From NCBI GenBank assembly GCA_037157565.1, contig JAZHRO010000062.1:7192001-7256000 (forward strand): 64,000 bases of DNA, given 5' to 3'. Positions 30,701 to 42,609 of this stretch are shown piece by piece. The DNA comes from Thalassia testudinum. Taxonomy: Eukaryota > Streptophyta > Magnoliopsida > Alismatales > Hydrocharitaceae. Below the pieces are notes generated by a model. The model was not told the DNA's origin. It made no database searches and saw only the letters and a program-made list of their open reading frames with translations. Positions within the stretch are counted from its first letter, which is position 1. Every line of letters begins with the position of its first letter. The position numbers and the translations under genes are program-made.

Positions 30701-31942
30701 GAAAACAAATAAAATGCACAGTGATCTCCAAGGTAGGTGGGGCATCAACTATGACCCACCACCCCTATATATAAGCCCCACAGAGGGCGGTTCCCACCTT
30801 GTGGTGCGTATGTTTCAAAAAAATCAAATCCCGCCATATTCGATGCAGATTTCAAGTATACTGCCAAGAGCGAAAAATACCTCAGCCAATCATTACAGGC
30901 ATTAAATACCCCCTGCACACATATCTACCGCAGTAGAGAAGGCAGTCCCATCAATGACATGCACGATACGTGAGGCCTTCACCTCATCATAGTGGCAATT
31001 AATGCCAGTCTTGTCACACCCAATACAAAACCTAATTCCCATAGTGACTGGCCATCACTCGCGGAAGGTGGCGCTTACATCACACCATTTCCCGGGTAGC
31101 CGCTTCTTAAGGTCAGTAGGGGCTAGGTGCCGATATGCCTTCGCTCCCTCCAAAAGGCAGCTCTTAATGCTGGTAGGGACCAAGCATTGATATGCCTTCG
31201 CTCCCTCCAAAAGTTGTCTCTTAAGGCTGACAGGAACTTAGGCTAACGTGCCTCACGTTCCCTTAACATTGCTGCCTCTTAGGAAGGCAAACCGCCTCTT
31301 AAGGCCAGGTAACCACCTCATAAGGTTGATGGGAAATTGGGCCCCTACGCTCACATTCCCTTAACAATATCACCTCTTATGGTCGGCAAACCGCCTCTTA
31401 AGGTAGGAAAACCGCCTCTTAAGGCCAAGTAACCGCCTCATAAGGCTGATGGAAAATCGAGCCCCTGTGCTCATGTTCCCTTAACAATATCGCCTCTTAA
31501 GGCTGGCAAACTACCTCTTAAGGTAGAAAATCGCCTCTTAAGGCCGAGGGAAAATTGGGCCCATGCGCCCACACTCCCTTAAACATTGTTGCCTCCTAAT
31601 GCCAATAAGAGAATGCCTTAAAACTTTCCACCTCATCACTAATGTTCCCCCAACTTTTCATATAGATGGGACAACATTTGGGGCATACTATACCGTGAAG
31701 TTTTAAGTATCCTTACTACTCTCTTAGCGGCATTCGCTCGCTAGAGTGTGAGGCATATGATGAGGGGCAAAAAGCGCCCTCTTAAAACTTTGCACATAGC
31801 CCGTATAAGGATCCAGACACCCAGACTTGGAGTAAATAGGCAGATCTGGTCTAACCCGACCTGCCTCCACTCCAGCGGATCTAGCTTCGAGCGAGCACGG
31901 CCTCTTAAAGGCCCAATGCATCCAAAGTTAACAAAGCACGGT
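30701..31942 (+). repeat. LTR M, U3-like part (left of element D)
   Basis: Joins in register with 42605 onwards once D is removed (TSD acggt/atggt). It holds the cttaagg tandem array. A TATA-like tatatata lies at about 30768-30775. The left end of M is not resolved because it adjoins the C insertion and remnant X. Confidence 0.5.
31050..31620 (+). repeat. Tandem repeat array built on cgcctcttaagg
   Basis: At least 10 copies of a short unit with core cctcttaagg, arranged in longer units of 97-120 bp that share ttcccttaacaatat (for example at 31356 and exactly 120 bp later at 31476). The core is near-palindromic (ccttaagg). Probably U3 repeats of LTR M. Confidence 0.75.
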
Positions 31943-33806
31943 TGTTGTGGCGGAAGATCTACGCAAAAAGGGATTGAATTTTGAAAAGCCCATCGTCGTA
32001 GTTTGATTTATGAAGAAATCTGTCAACAGATAAATTTTAATCGATACTCGAAATGAATTCCGGGTCGAACACATGGGGTGGACGTTTGATTAAAAATCAC
32101 ATTTGTTTAATTGTCATGAAGTAGATTAGCTAGTCGAATTGAATCTAAACTAACTATCTACTTAAAGAATAAAAGAATAAAAGACAGAGAGAGAATATTA
32201 CACATAAAGAGAAAAAAGAGGTAAAATATACATGGATTTCATCATCAAATGTTGTTCATTACACTAATCATTACAACTAGAAAGCAAGAAATCTATACTA
32301 GAAAATAGTAAATCTACTCTAGAAAGCGGTAAAGAGAATGGAGAGAGAAGTATCCTCCTTGATGATTGCTTGGAGGATGAGCCGGACGGAGCGATGCCTG
32401 GAAGACGGAGGATGAAGCGGGAAGAAGGAGAACAAAGCAGGAAGAACCGAGGGTAAGGCAGGACGTCGTCGTCGCGGGATCAACTTCCCAAATAGAGTGA
32501 GAGGACAACCGCGGGATGCTCCACGAAGGAGGGAGAAGGTGGAAAAATTCTAATTTTAACTCTAATGGAGCATCCCAGGTTTGGGACAAGCTCTTAGAGC
32601 TTTGGAGGGGGTGAGAGAAGAGAGGAAGGGATGAAAAATATGTGAGGGTTGTTGGGTTATATATAGGTGTAGATTGGAGGGGGCAAAAAGGTCTTTTGTC
32701 ATCAAAACATTAATGTCAGGTCTTTAGCGATGGATTTATCCGTCACTAAAGGCTAGAATGTGGGCGACGTGCGTGCCTCCCTGCCTCCTCTCGCTCAATG
32801 CATGCATCATGTACACGAGCTCTCGGTCATCCGATCAAGCAATCGGACGGCTCAAATCGTGCGTGCCTTCTCCTCTTCAGTTGCTAACCACTACGTAGCC
32901 ACCTTCCCAGCTGTAGGATTGAGATCGAAGGGTCGTCATCACGCGCTCGCTTACCTTCACATAGCACTCTCAGTGCATCTGATTGTGCGTCTCCCTTGGC
33001 ATTAGATCGCGCGTTAATCTGATGCAAAGATTTGGACTGTCAACGTTTGATCGAACGGTCTAATTGTGCACTTGCGTGCGAGGAGGAAGCACAACGCGAG
33101 GAATCGAACTCATGACCTGCGGCACCTAAGGGTCTTACCCACTGCGCTATGTGTGTGGATAGACAAGAAGAGTATTCTTGTGCCATTTAATGTTGACCTT
33201 TGGATCTTGATTTGGTGGTTAAGATCAGATGTGGAATTCTTCTCACATGAAGTGTTGTTTGAGGGAAATGACGTCGTCAATTCCTAGCCATTGGATGAAG
33301 AAGTGGGGACGCAAGTAGTTTGGAGGGTCTGGATGGTGTCACATGGTGCCATCTTGGCCATCCATCTTCTCTGAGTTGTAAATGGTGCCACGGATGTCGG
33401 ATTGGACCGATTTTTGCGCCATTGGGCTACGATCGTCGATCCGAACCCATCCGTGTGGTCGGATTTGTCATCTAAAGTGAGGAGTGACACCATCTTGGCC
33501 CTTGATCTCTAACCTTCCTCGGATTATATTTGATGCTACGGAAGTCCGATCGGGGCAATCTTGGAGTCATTGAACTCTGATCGTCGCCTTGATCAGATTT
33601 GTATGGTTGGATCTTTGATCTGAAGCCCTGATTGAATATCTCCTTATTACCTGACCACAAAAAGAGGAAATTAACCCAAAATTTATACAATCTAACCTAA
33701 ATGCAAGATGATGCATGTCATGCAATATTTATAATGTATGATACAACGCTATGCCTAAGAACACACATAAATAGACAGTTTACGTGATATAAACGTGTTT
33801 ACATCA
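31943..33806 (-). repeat. 3' LTR of element D
   Basis: tgttgtgg to tttacatca. TATA box at 32658-32666 (minus strand ctatatata), palindrome 2 at 32722-32751 with two mismatches, tRNA-like module about 33085-33155. Confidence 0.9.
33085..33155 (-). other. tRNA-like module in the D 3' LTR
   Basis: Minus strand A box tagcgcagtgggtaagac (ends at 33149) and B box agttcgattcc (about 33100-33110), 40 nt apart. A gacc/ggtc stem encloses an anticodon-like loop. These are the clearest A and B boxes of the set; the D 5' LTR has the same at about 41890-41950. Confidence 0.7.
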
Positions 33807-34288
33807 CACCCCCATGCCTATCTTTTGTTAGTCCCTAGTAAAACTACATGCTATTTATAAGAGAATTAGGTCGAATTTCTTGGGCAATAGTTATTTTTCA
33901 ACACTTAAGAATTTCAACTAAGATTTGAACTACAGAGACACAACAATGCCCGGGTGATTGCCAAAATGTAGACCGCCTTAAGCCCTCGCCTTATTCAAAG
34001 AAAGATCTTTTTCTTCTTTTCTTCTTTTCTAATTTTTTTGGATTTTTGGGTTTAGGATTTCGGAGCAGCTTTCTACGACCACTCAACCCACCCAAGACTC
34101 GAAGAGAACCCTAAGTTTTAAGCATCTTTATGTGAAATGTGATAGACTCCCTGATCGGCGATTAGAACGGACTTCGAGTTTCTACGCCCCTAGGTGACAT
34201 TGAAAAGAAATTTTGCTTAAAGGTGTATCTATTCGATCGGTAGCTTTCTCCCTAATTTTATTTTTATAGGGTCAACACAAGGGCGAAC
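33807..34288 (-). other. PPT and 3' untranslated region of element D, distal part
   Basis: The PPT (minus strand gataggcatgggggt) follows the LTR. The sequence is collinear with the corresponding part of B. The last 5 bases, cgaac, are the TSD of solo LTR I. Confidence 0.7.
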
Positions 34289-36070
34289 TGTAACGACCCG
34301 GTTCCCGAGTCCCTACGAGACACGAGAACCGGACCGACTCGACTAATCCCAAGACCTAGTCGTCCAACGAGGAAGTAACCAAAAGACAGTAAAATAAACC
34401 ACATTCAGCATGAATATAACTAACAGTAAGAAAGTACAGCAGTAAGGAAAGAAATTACTACAGTAGGTACCACCACAACAGTAAAACAGCATTTATCATA
34501 TAACAAGAACGGCAGGTAAAGAAAGTACAGCGGAAACAAAAACTACTCACTAAAATAGAAACAAAAGAGGTACAAGGACTGTGGTAAACTCTACTGGACC
34601 CTACTTGGCCCAGCGTCCTCTGCAGCCGCCGACCCTGGCTTCTCAACACCTGGTCCTGAAAAAGGTAACGAATGTAACACGTCAGCAAAACGCTGAGCAG
34701 AGTGGCAAACTAACTAAAGGCAACAGTAGAGTGTACAGTAGCTGTTATGTTCTATTACTTCCTTTATTCACATCTTTCAATTTTTCTCACTATTTCATTT
34801 ATTTCTCAGATCCTTTACTTGATCTCGAATGTCCTCGTGGGAACGATCTTGATTGCAGTCTTTTCCAAAAGTAGAAGTAGCACGTGGTGCTCTCCTGGCC
34901 GGGAGAGTCCCCCGTGGTGATCCTACCCTCAGTCAACCACCCCAAGGTCACTGACAGACGTAACGGTGACTACGGCACGCGCGATAAACGCACAGGTAGC
35001 TAGCCCGCACTGGCACGCGGTCAGTCGTTTCCGTTAACGGGTGCGCCCAAAGCACAGCACGGAACCAGGGCAGAGCCCTCTCAGTAACAGGGGTCCAACC
35101 CCTCCACAGTAACCAAACTGGGGCCTTGCCCCTCCACAGTCCGCGCACCCTCGCCTGACTACCCTGGTTTGCCCTAGTGGGCCTAACAAGTCGGTGAAGG
35201 AGGCTAGCAGAACCCCGGGGCCCGTGGGGTAGCTAGTACTCTCCTAACACTACTAGCTCTCCTCGATACTACGTACACGAGGGCCAACAAGTCGGTACAG
35301 AGCGGCCAATCCTAACCCCGGGTCCCTGGGGCGGCTGGCCCCACTCTGCACTAAACAGGTACAGGTACTTCCCTTGGTACTGCGTACCCAAGAGACAGTA
35401 CAAACTACATCTCAGTTCCATTCCTTTTTCTTTCCAGGAGTTCCACTCCTAATTCCCCGTAGGGTTCCAGCTCTTTATCTCAGAACATCATATGTTTCAC
35501 TTTCCAGATTCACGTTCCCAAAATCCATGATCTCAATCATGTTTCTTTATTCATAACAGCCAGCTGTTAATTCAAATTACAGGCAGCTTTATATTCCTTT
35601 CCATTTTTCCAAGACTGCATTATTATACATTCCACTAGTTTTTCCATCCTAGGATTCATGCCATATCCTAGGGTCTATCATACAATCTAGTTTTCCGGCC
35701 CTAGGATTCATGCAACACCTAAGAACTATCATTCCATATATTTCTCATTCCTAGGATTCATGCAATGTCCTAGGTTCTAGTTATGGTTCCATACTTTAGC
35801 AAATTTTATTAATACTTAAAGCCACTCTACCAGGTACAACGGGAGTAATGGGGGCGTGATCGGAAATCCCGCGTGCCTCCGCGACTCTCAAGACTGCAAC
35901 TGAACGAGGTCCTATCACAAGGATCAAACACAAGGAGTGTCTCAAAACAGTGTATAGCTACTGTAGACGGGTAGAGGAATTAATTCTGAAAAGAACGCAA
36001 CTCGAATCACGGGAAACGGAGCCCGAACGGGCCCTAAACGGGTCGAAAAAGACGAAACTGTGCAAAATCA

Positions 36071-36412
36071 GACGTCTGGAACTCCTTCCAGACGTCTTAA
36101 ACGGTGGATCAGAGAATTACCTGTTCAGCGTGGTTTCCCAGACGTCCAGAAGTCTTCGGGGACGTCTGGCCTAGATCCCAGACGTCCGATGGTCCATACG
36201 GACGTCTGTAGGTCACTCCCGCCATCTGGTACAACTTCCAGACGTCTGATTCGCAAAGGATGGCGACTCAGTGAACCTGCGCACAGCCAACCCCCCCTCC
36301 CTCAGTACGGTCAGTCGACAAGAAGGAAGAAGAAGGCGGAAAGCTCACCTTTCAGACGTCTGTATGATCTTACAGACGTCGACCTTGCCGTCTGGCTATC
36401 AACCCAGACGTC
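36071..36412. promoter_or_regulatory. Phased GACGTC array, distal cluster
   Basis: GACGTC at 36071, 36091, 36141, 36161, 36181, 36201, (36221 degenerate), 36241, 36355, 36375, (36387 degenerate) and 36407. Steps are 20 or 12 bp within groups. Flanks are ca/tg, giving cagacgtctg. GACGTC is the C-box bZIP recognition core. Confidence 0.8.
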
Positions 36413-36854
36413 TGATTCTGGAAATTTTTCCAGACTCAGGACCCTGCTCGGCCTCCGCTCGCGACGCCGCCTGCGTCGCACCTCGCGCTCCTGCTGCTCA
36501 GACCGCAGCAGGTCCCTCTCCGCGTCGCTCTGCGCCCCCGGCACCCTCCGCCAGCCGGCCAAGCCGCTCCGGCGAGCTCGCCCTCACGGCAGAGCTCCGC
36601 CCTCGCACGCCGCACCTCCACGCTCACTGCGGCCGCCGCTGCCGCCCTCGCGTCCGCTCGCTCTCGCGCACAGGAAGGAGAAGAAGGAGGAGACGGTGGA
36701 GACGGGAGGGGAGGCGCGGCCCTTTTAACGCCGCGCGAAGAGGAGAGAGAGAAGGCACGGCAGGCGTCTGCAGCCGCAGAGAAAAGAGGGAATATGCGGT
36801 CTGCGCGCTCAGGCGCGCAGGCGACTCGTAGGTGTGGACGATAACGATTTTTCA

Positions 36855-36944
36855 GACGTCTGTAAACCATCCCAGACGTCTGGCAAGACGTCTGGATGTG
36901 ATCCCAGACGTCTGGTAAGACGTCTGGGCCACCTCCCAGACGTC
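36855..36944. promoter_or_regulatory. Phased GACGTC array, U3 cluster
   Basis: GACGTC at 36855, 36875, 36887, 36907, 36919 and 36939: steps 20, 12, 20, 12, 20. Pairs 20 bp apart can form hairpins, for example gacgtctgg and ccagacgtc around an 8-nt loop. Confidence 0.85.
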
Positions 36945-36981
36945 TTAAAATACGTCCGGGGCACGCGTTCATAACACGAAC

Positions 36982-38082
36982 CCAGTGTATATCTCTCCAA
37001 CTTATTCTACTTCTTCGCTTCTTCCTAAGTGTTTTGGAATTATACGTGCATTTCTTGAGCTAGGTTCTGGATAACCTACTAACGGGCTGTTACGCACGAT
37101 AACTTGCCAGCCATACTCGTGCGATGAAGTGTGGCTTATTTCTTTTTTTCTTTTCTTTTCTCCTTTTTTTTCTTTTTTTTCTTTTTCTTTTCTTTTTTCT
37201 TTAAGTAGGTGGCTTCCCTGATCTAAGATTTACCTAAAGGCAATAGGAAAAGAATGGTCGTGTGACTGGGCTCTGGACAACCTACCAATGGGTTGTTACC
37301 CACAATAACTTGCAAGTCATACCACCCTAGAAGGTTCATTAGCTACCCAATTTCCGTAAAAACAACCGAAAAGTGAGTCAATGCAAAGTGTGTAGATGCT
37401 TGGACTTAAAATTCCCTCAAATTAGAGGGTGGGTTGATAAGTATTGTACTTATCACTCCAACTTATTTAATCAATTAAAATATGAATTTAGAATGGTGAG
37501 GACTCAAGAAACAAGTCTACATTTTAGTGGATACCCAGGCTGATTAAGCCCGAAGACCTGAAGGGTCTAAGTGTTCAAATCATACAGTTTTATTTTCTAA
37601 GATTAAAAATTTTCTAAAGCCCAAGTTTTGTTTACTAATTCCACAAATTTTTTTTAATAAATAAAAAGAAAATAAAAAGAATTTACTGAGCTGACGAAAT
37701 GATTCAGAGATGAATATCCATCCCCCATGCTTATCTAATGCAATATCCTCATTGTATTAAAAAGACATGAAACAGAGTGGAGTAGAGTAGAAAGCACTTA
37801 AATTCCATGAATAATGGGTCCACTCTGAGATGAAAAGAAACTGTATACGTGTTGAATTTAGTGCCTTCAGCTAGGCACACTATACAAAGAAGGAGAAATA
37901 AAGAATTCATAGGTGCAGGTCATCAACAGAATAAGAAAATCTAGCTTTGGACCTGCCAGGAGAAGATGTCCACAGATGTGGACCACATTGTGATGCAGAC
38001 CCATATCCCATGGTCGAGTATATCTAAGGTTTTGGATAAAAATTATCCAAAACCTGAGATTAGTATGCAAGTGGGGTCAGGC
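36982..38082 (-). other. 3' untranslated region of element D, proximal part
   Basis: Collinear with B: two 3' modules, the tgataagt hairpin and the internal PPT (37718-37735). Positions 37867-38070 keep an open frame matching the C-terminal extension of A and B. Confidence 0.65.
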
Positions 38083-39563
38083 CTACGATTTGTGAGGATG
38101 CAACCCAAGGCCAAAACGTCGGATAATAAAGAGATCAAGCTCAAAAGGATAATCAATGAGTGTTTGCTTGGGGTGGACATCCTCTGAGAAAATGTCATAA
38201 GGGTCTCGGTAGAAAGTTGGTGGTTTTAGACAAATTGGAACCCTTAGACTCGGTCTTTTGCTTCCTCCAGAATTGACTTCCCATATCATCATTTCCTACT
38301 TTCTATCCTCCACAATCAGGATTTCAAATTCTAGGACCTCTTGTATATTAATCACCCCGTCTGAATTTTCCAAGTCTAAAAGATGTGACTGAATCAGAAT
38401 GGACTTGGGTTTAGTGATTTCAAAATCAAAATCATTAGTAAACTCTATGGGGTGTTATCGAGGATTGGGGCTATGAATTGAATCCTTCGGAACAGGATCT
38501 GAATCTGCCATGCGAGCCCCAACAAGATCAAATTCATCAATTTTAGGGCCATCAAATGATTTATCAAATTCCTCAAGCCCAGTTGTCTCACTAAATTGTG
38601 TTATGTAAACTCATGTAAGACTTCGCATAATGATTCTTCATCTTCAGAATCAAAGAAATCTAAATCCGCATTAATGTGTGTCTCAAAATCATCAATCACT
38701 TTCTGATCCATGGAGACATATATTTCCTCGTACCCCGGCTCAGGGATCTCCAATGAAGAAATCAAATCATCCTTATTTGATTGCTCTAGAACAACCTGGT
38801 CAATCTCGATCTCATAACACGTGTCCCCCCCAACAGGTGCCTGAGCGGGTTTTGACATTGGCTCTCCTAAAGGGGGTTCATGCTGGGAATCATCCCAAGA
38901 TTAAACTAAAGCAACCATAAATCTCATCCTCAATTTCGATAACTTCCCAAGTAAAAACTCACCTGGTCCCTTATCCTTAACATCCTGGAGCCAATCCAAC
39001 AGATACTTGTTAAGATCATCAATCATTTCAATCAGGGGCTCCAATTCTTCAGTGCAAGGTGTTGGCTGAGCTTCTAAAGATTGTATGGTATTCCTCAAAT
39101 TAGCCAACACCTTCTCTTGGACCTGGTTAACTTGAACCAAATGGTTTAGTTCAGGGTTGGGCGGGTTTGGGTTCATTACAGGGGAGTCAACGAATTGAGG
39201 TTCTTGATACCCTCCCTTATAATAGGTCATTTCAGGTTGTTCATAAGGTGGTGATGACCTAAAGGTAGTGTATTCTGGGGAGGGATAAGGATCAATGTAT
39301 CCTTCCTAATTGTAGATCATATTAGGTTGTCCAAATGAGGGCGGTGATCTATAATCGATGTAGCTCGAAGAAGGATAAGAATCAAGATTTTGGTGTCTAG
39401 GGTTAGACCCTGAACACGGAGGTCCAAAACTGTATTCCCAATCAGGATTATCCCAACTAGAAGATGGATGAGAATAAGTCTGGTTGGAATAATAATCATT
39501 TTGAGAATAAGTAGTGGTAGGAGGGTAGGAGTGGAAGTTTGAATAGGATGTGGAAGGATCCAT
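38083..39563 (-). pseudogene. Element D ORF, decayed copy of the family protein
   Basis: Collinear fragments 39306-39563 (start MDPSTSYSNF), 38901-39230 (LLDWLQDVKDKG), 38601-38858 (GGDTCYE) and 38083-38292 are separated by nonsense codons, for example CAA to TAA near 38901, and by frameshifts. The conserved helical block is the best preserved part. Confidence 0.82.
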
Positions 39564-40722
39564 GACAAAATAGGAGGAAGAAAGGTGCCCTGCAATACAA
39601 ACAAAAAAACCTATCCTTAAGTGGGCTAACCTAAAGACCTACAGACTCCTAGAATCCATCTTGAGATTAATAAATGATTTGATCTACTTCTTTCCGGTCA
39701 ATCCAACCAGTTAGAGGGAGGGACTGAGGAGAAGGTTCTTCCTTTGACTTGCGCCTCCTGTTCCTAGTTACCCCCCAGCTGCGATTGTTTGATTCTGCTC
39801 CCCTAGCTAGACATCAGATTGAACTGTAGAAACAGACTAATTGGAAATAATTTTGGTTTGGGCTCCAAAGAGCGAGTCCAACCCTTAAGGCCAACGTCTA
39901 CTTTGTTTTAATTAGGGTTAGGTTTGAATGTGCTTTAGAATGTGATGGGCCCTTTATCTGGGTTGTGCCCTTAATGATTGATTGATATGTGTGTGCGTGC
40001 ACAACCAATGGTTTTCAAGCAAGATTATTTTCGGATGCGGTGAATTTTAGGATTTAAATCTTGCTTAGTAGCTTTTAGGATTCAACTTTAGATGTATTCA
40101 ATCAAGTTTAGTTGGCACACTAGGTTTTGAAAGCACAGGTGACTATGTTTTTCTTTAAAGCTTTAAAAGAATGTGGAGTGCCTAGTAAATCCCTAAAAGT
40201 TGAACCTATGTGGCATTACTTGATGAGTTGTTTTTAATTGAAATGGTGCAGCCCAAATAACTCAAACAATTGGCCTGGTGCACCACTTAGTTAGGCACAT
40301 AAGTGGTTACCTAATTTGATTTCTACTCAATTATGTGTTTGGGTGTGTGTATCGGTTCCAAAGATTGATTTACTAGTTGAGTTTGAAAATCATAAGAGGT
40401 TGTGTACCTCTGTGAGATTTTTTAATTTTTTTCTTTTATATGTGGAGGATGAGGTGGGTGGAGGTGACAAACAAATAATAAAAAACTAACCTTAGAGTTT
40501 ATAAGAACACCTAGGTTAATTTGTGTTTGTGTTATTACATGGTGGAATGAAAACTAGTGGGTGGGAGGGGGGGATAAACTTATAAACCCTTCAACAGCTC
40601 TTTACTCCAATCTACTGCTTTTGCTCACCTCGTAAGAGTACCTGCAATCACAATAAGAAATGAGAGAAGTGAGGTAAAAGATAAGTAAGGCAGAAAAATG
40701 CAAAAAATCAAAGACCGTCGCC
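39564..40722 (-). other. Leader of element D
   Basis: The acceptor tttgtattgcag is intact (near 39588-39600), but the donor has lost its G (minus strand ataagt at 40583 instead of gtaagt), so splicing is probably disabled. The leader stem has ggtc/gaac, one mismatch. Confidence 0.55.
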
Positions 40723-40740
40723 TTCCTGGCAACGATGCCA
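40723..40740 (-). other. Primer-binding site of element D
   Basis: Plus strand ttcctggcaacgatgcca, a mutated tRNA-Asp match (15 of 18). Confidence 0.75.
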
Positions 40741-40743
40741 AAA

Positions 40744-42604
40744 TATTGTATGGAAGTTCTACACAAAAGGGATTGGATTTTGAAAACCCATTATTGTAGT
40801 TTGATTTGCGAGGAAATCCGTCAATAGATAAATTTTAACTGAAACTCAAAATGAATTCCAGGTCGAACATGGGGAGGTGGACGTTTGATTAAAAATTGCA
40901 TTTTTTTAATTGTCACGAAGCAGATTAGCTAGTCGAATTGAATCTAAACTAACTATTTACTTAAAGAATAAAGAATAGAAGACAGAGAGAGAATATTACA
41001 AGTAAAGTGAAAAGAGAGGTACAAGAAACATGAATTTCATTATCAAATGTTGTTCATTACACTAATCATTACAACTAGAAAGTAGAAAATCTACGCTTGA
41101 AAGCTGTAAATCTACTTTAGAAAGCGGTAAAGAGAATGGAGAGAGAAGTATCCTCCTCGACGATTGCTTAGAGGATAAGCCGAACGGGGCGACACCTGGA
41201 GATGGAGAACAAAGTACGAAGAAGGAGAATGAAGCGAGAAGAACTGGGGGCGAGGTAGGACGTCGTCGTCGCGGGATCCACTTCTCGAATGGAGTGAGAG
41301 GACAACTGAGGGATGCTCCACGAAGGAGGGAGAAGGTGGAAAAATTATAATTTTAACTCTAATGGAGCATCCCAGGTTTGGGACAAGCTCTTAGAGCTTT
41401 GGAGGGGGTGAGAGAAGAGAGGAAGGGATGAAAAATATGTAGGGGTCGTAGGACTATATATAGGTGTAGATTGGAGGGGGCAAAAAGGTTTATTGTCATC
41501 AAAACATTAATGTCAGGTCTTTAGTGACGGATTTATCTGTCACTAAAGGCCAGAATGTGGGCAACGTGTGCACCTCCCCGCCTCCTCTCACTCAATGCAT
41601 GCATTATGTACACGAGCTCTCGGCTGTCCGATCAAGCAATCAGATGGCTTAAAATCGCGCATGCCTTCCCCTCTTCAGCTGCTAACCGCTACGTAGCCAC
41701 CTTCCCAACTGTAGGATCGAGATCAAAGGGTCGTCATCGCGCGCTCGCCTACCTTCAAATCACACTCTCAGCGCGTCTGATTATGTGTCTCCCTTGGCGT
41801 CAAATCATGTGTTAATCTGATGCAAAGATTTGGACCGTTGACGTTTGATCTAACGGTCCAATTGTGCACTTGCGTGCGAGGAGGAAGTGCAGCGCGAGGA
41901 ATCGAACTTGAGACCTGCGGCACCTAAGGGTCTTACCCACTGCGCTATGTGTGTTGATAGACAAAAAGAGTATTCTTGTGCCATTTAATGCTGATCGTTG
42001 GATCTTGATTCGGCGATTGAGATCAGATGTGGAATTCTTCTCACAAGAGGTGTTGTTTGAGGGAAATGATGTCACCAATTCCTAGCCATTGGATGAAGAA
42101 GTGGGGACGTAAGCAGTTTGGAGGGTCTGGATGGCACCACGTGGCGCCATCTTGGTCGTCCATCTTCTCTGAGTTGTAGATGGTGTCACGGATGTCAGAT
42201 TAGATCGATTTTCACGCTGTTGGGCTAGAATCATCGATTCGAACCCATCCGTGCGGTCGGATTTGTCATCTGAAGTGCGGATTGAGACCATCTTGGCCCT
42301 TGATCTCTGACCTTCCTTGAATTATATCTGATGCTACGGAAGTCTGATCGGGGCGATCATGGAGTCATTGAACTTCGATCATCGCCTTGATCAGATCCGT
42401 ACAATTGGATTTTCGATCTGAGGCTCCGACTGAATATTGCCCTATTACCTGATCACAAAAAGAGAAAATTAACCTAAAATTTATACAATCTAACCTAAAT
42501 GCAAGATGATGCATGTTATGCAATATTTATAATGTATGATGCAACTCTATGCCTAAGAACATGCATAAATAGATAATTTATGTGATATAAACATGTTTAC
42601 ATCA
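40744..42604 (-). repeat. 5' LTR of element D
   Basis: Starts tattgtat (TG changed to TA) and ends tttacatca. TATA box near 41454-41462, palindrome 2 at 41519-41548 with one mismatch, tRNA-like module at about 41890-41950. Confidence 0.9.
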
Positions 42605-42609
42605 ATGGT

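Larger units (their letters stand above)
34289..36976 (-). mobile_element. Solo LTR I (chromovirus-like ends) with phased GACGTC arrays
   Basis: 2688 bp between perfect TSDs cgaac (34284-34288, 36977-36981). On the minus strand it starts tgttatgaac and ends gggtcgttaca, an end common in plant Tekay/Del-type LTRs. The minus strand TATA-like ttaaaagg is at 36721-36728. The segment 36430-36830 is very GC/CpG-rich. GACGTC palindromes lie on both sides of the TATA-like site. Confidence 0.85.
31943..42604 (-). mobile_element. Element D: non-autonomous LTR retrotransposon with solo LTR I inside
   Basis: LTRs of 1864 and 1861 bp; TSDs acggt (31938-31942) and atggt (42605-42609). The internal region has the family layout, with a decayed ORF and an insertion of solo LTR I in the 3' untranslated part. 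Confidence 0.92.

Noticed and set aside
36060..36831. Overlapping open frames of 222 and 186 codons
   Set aside because: They lie in the CpG-rich transcribed part of solo LTR I, overlap on both strands and encode Arg/Pro/Ser-rich low-complexity sequence. GC richness explains the lack of stops.
36855..36944. CRISPR-like regular spacing
   Set aside because: Units are 6-10-bp palindromes with 12-20-bp steps inside a plant LTR; no repeat-spacer structure and no cas genes.
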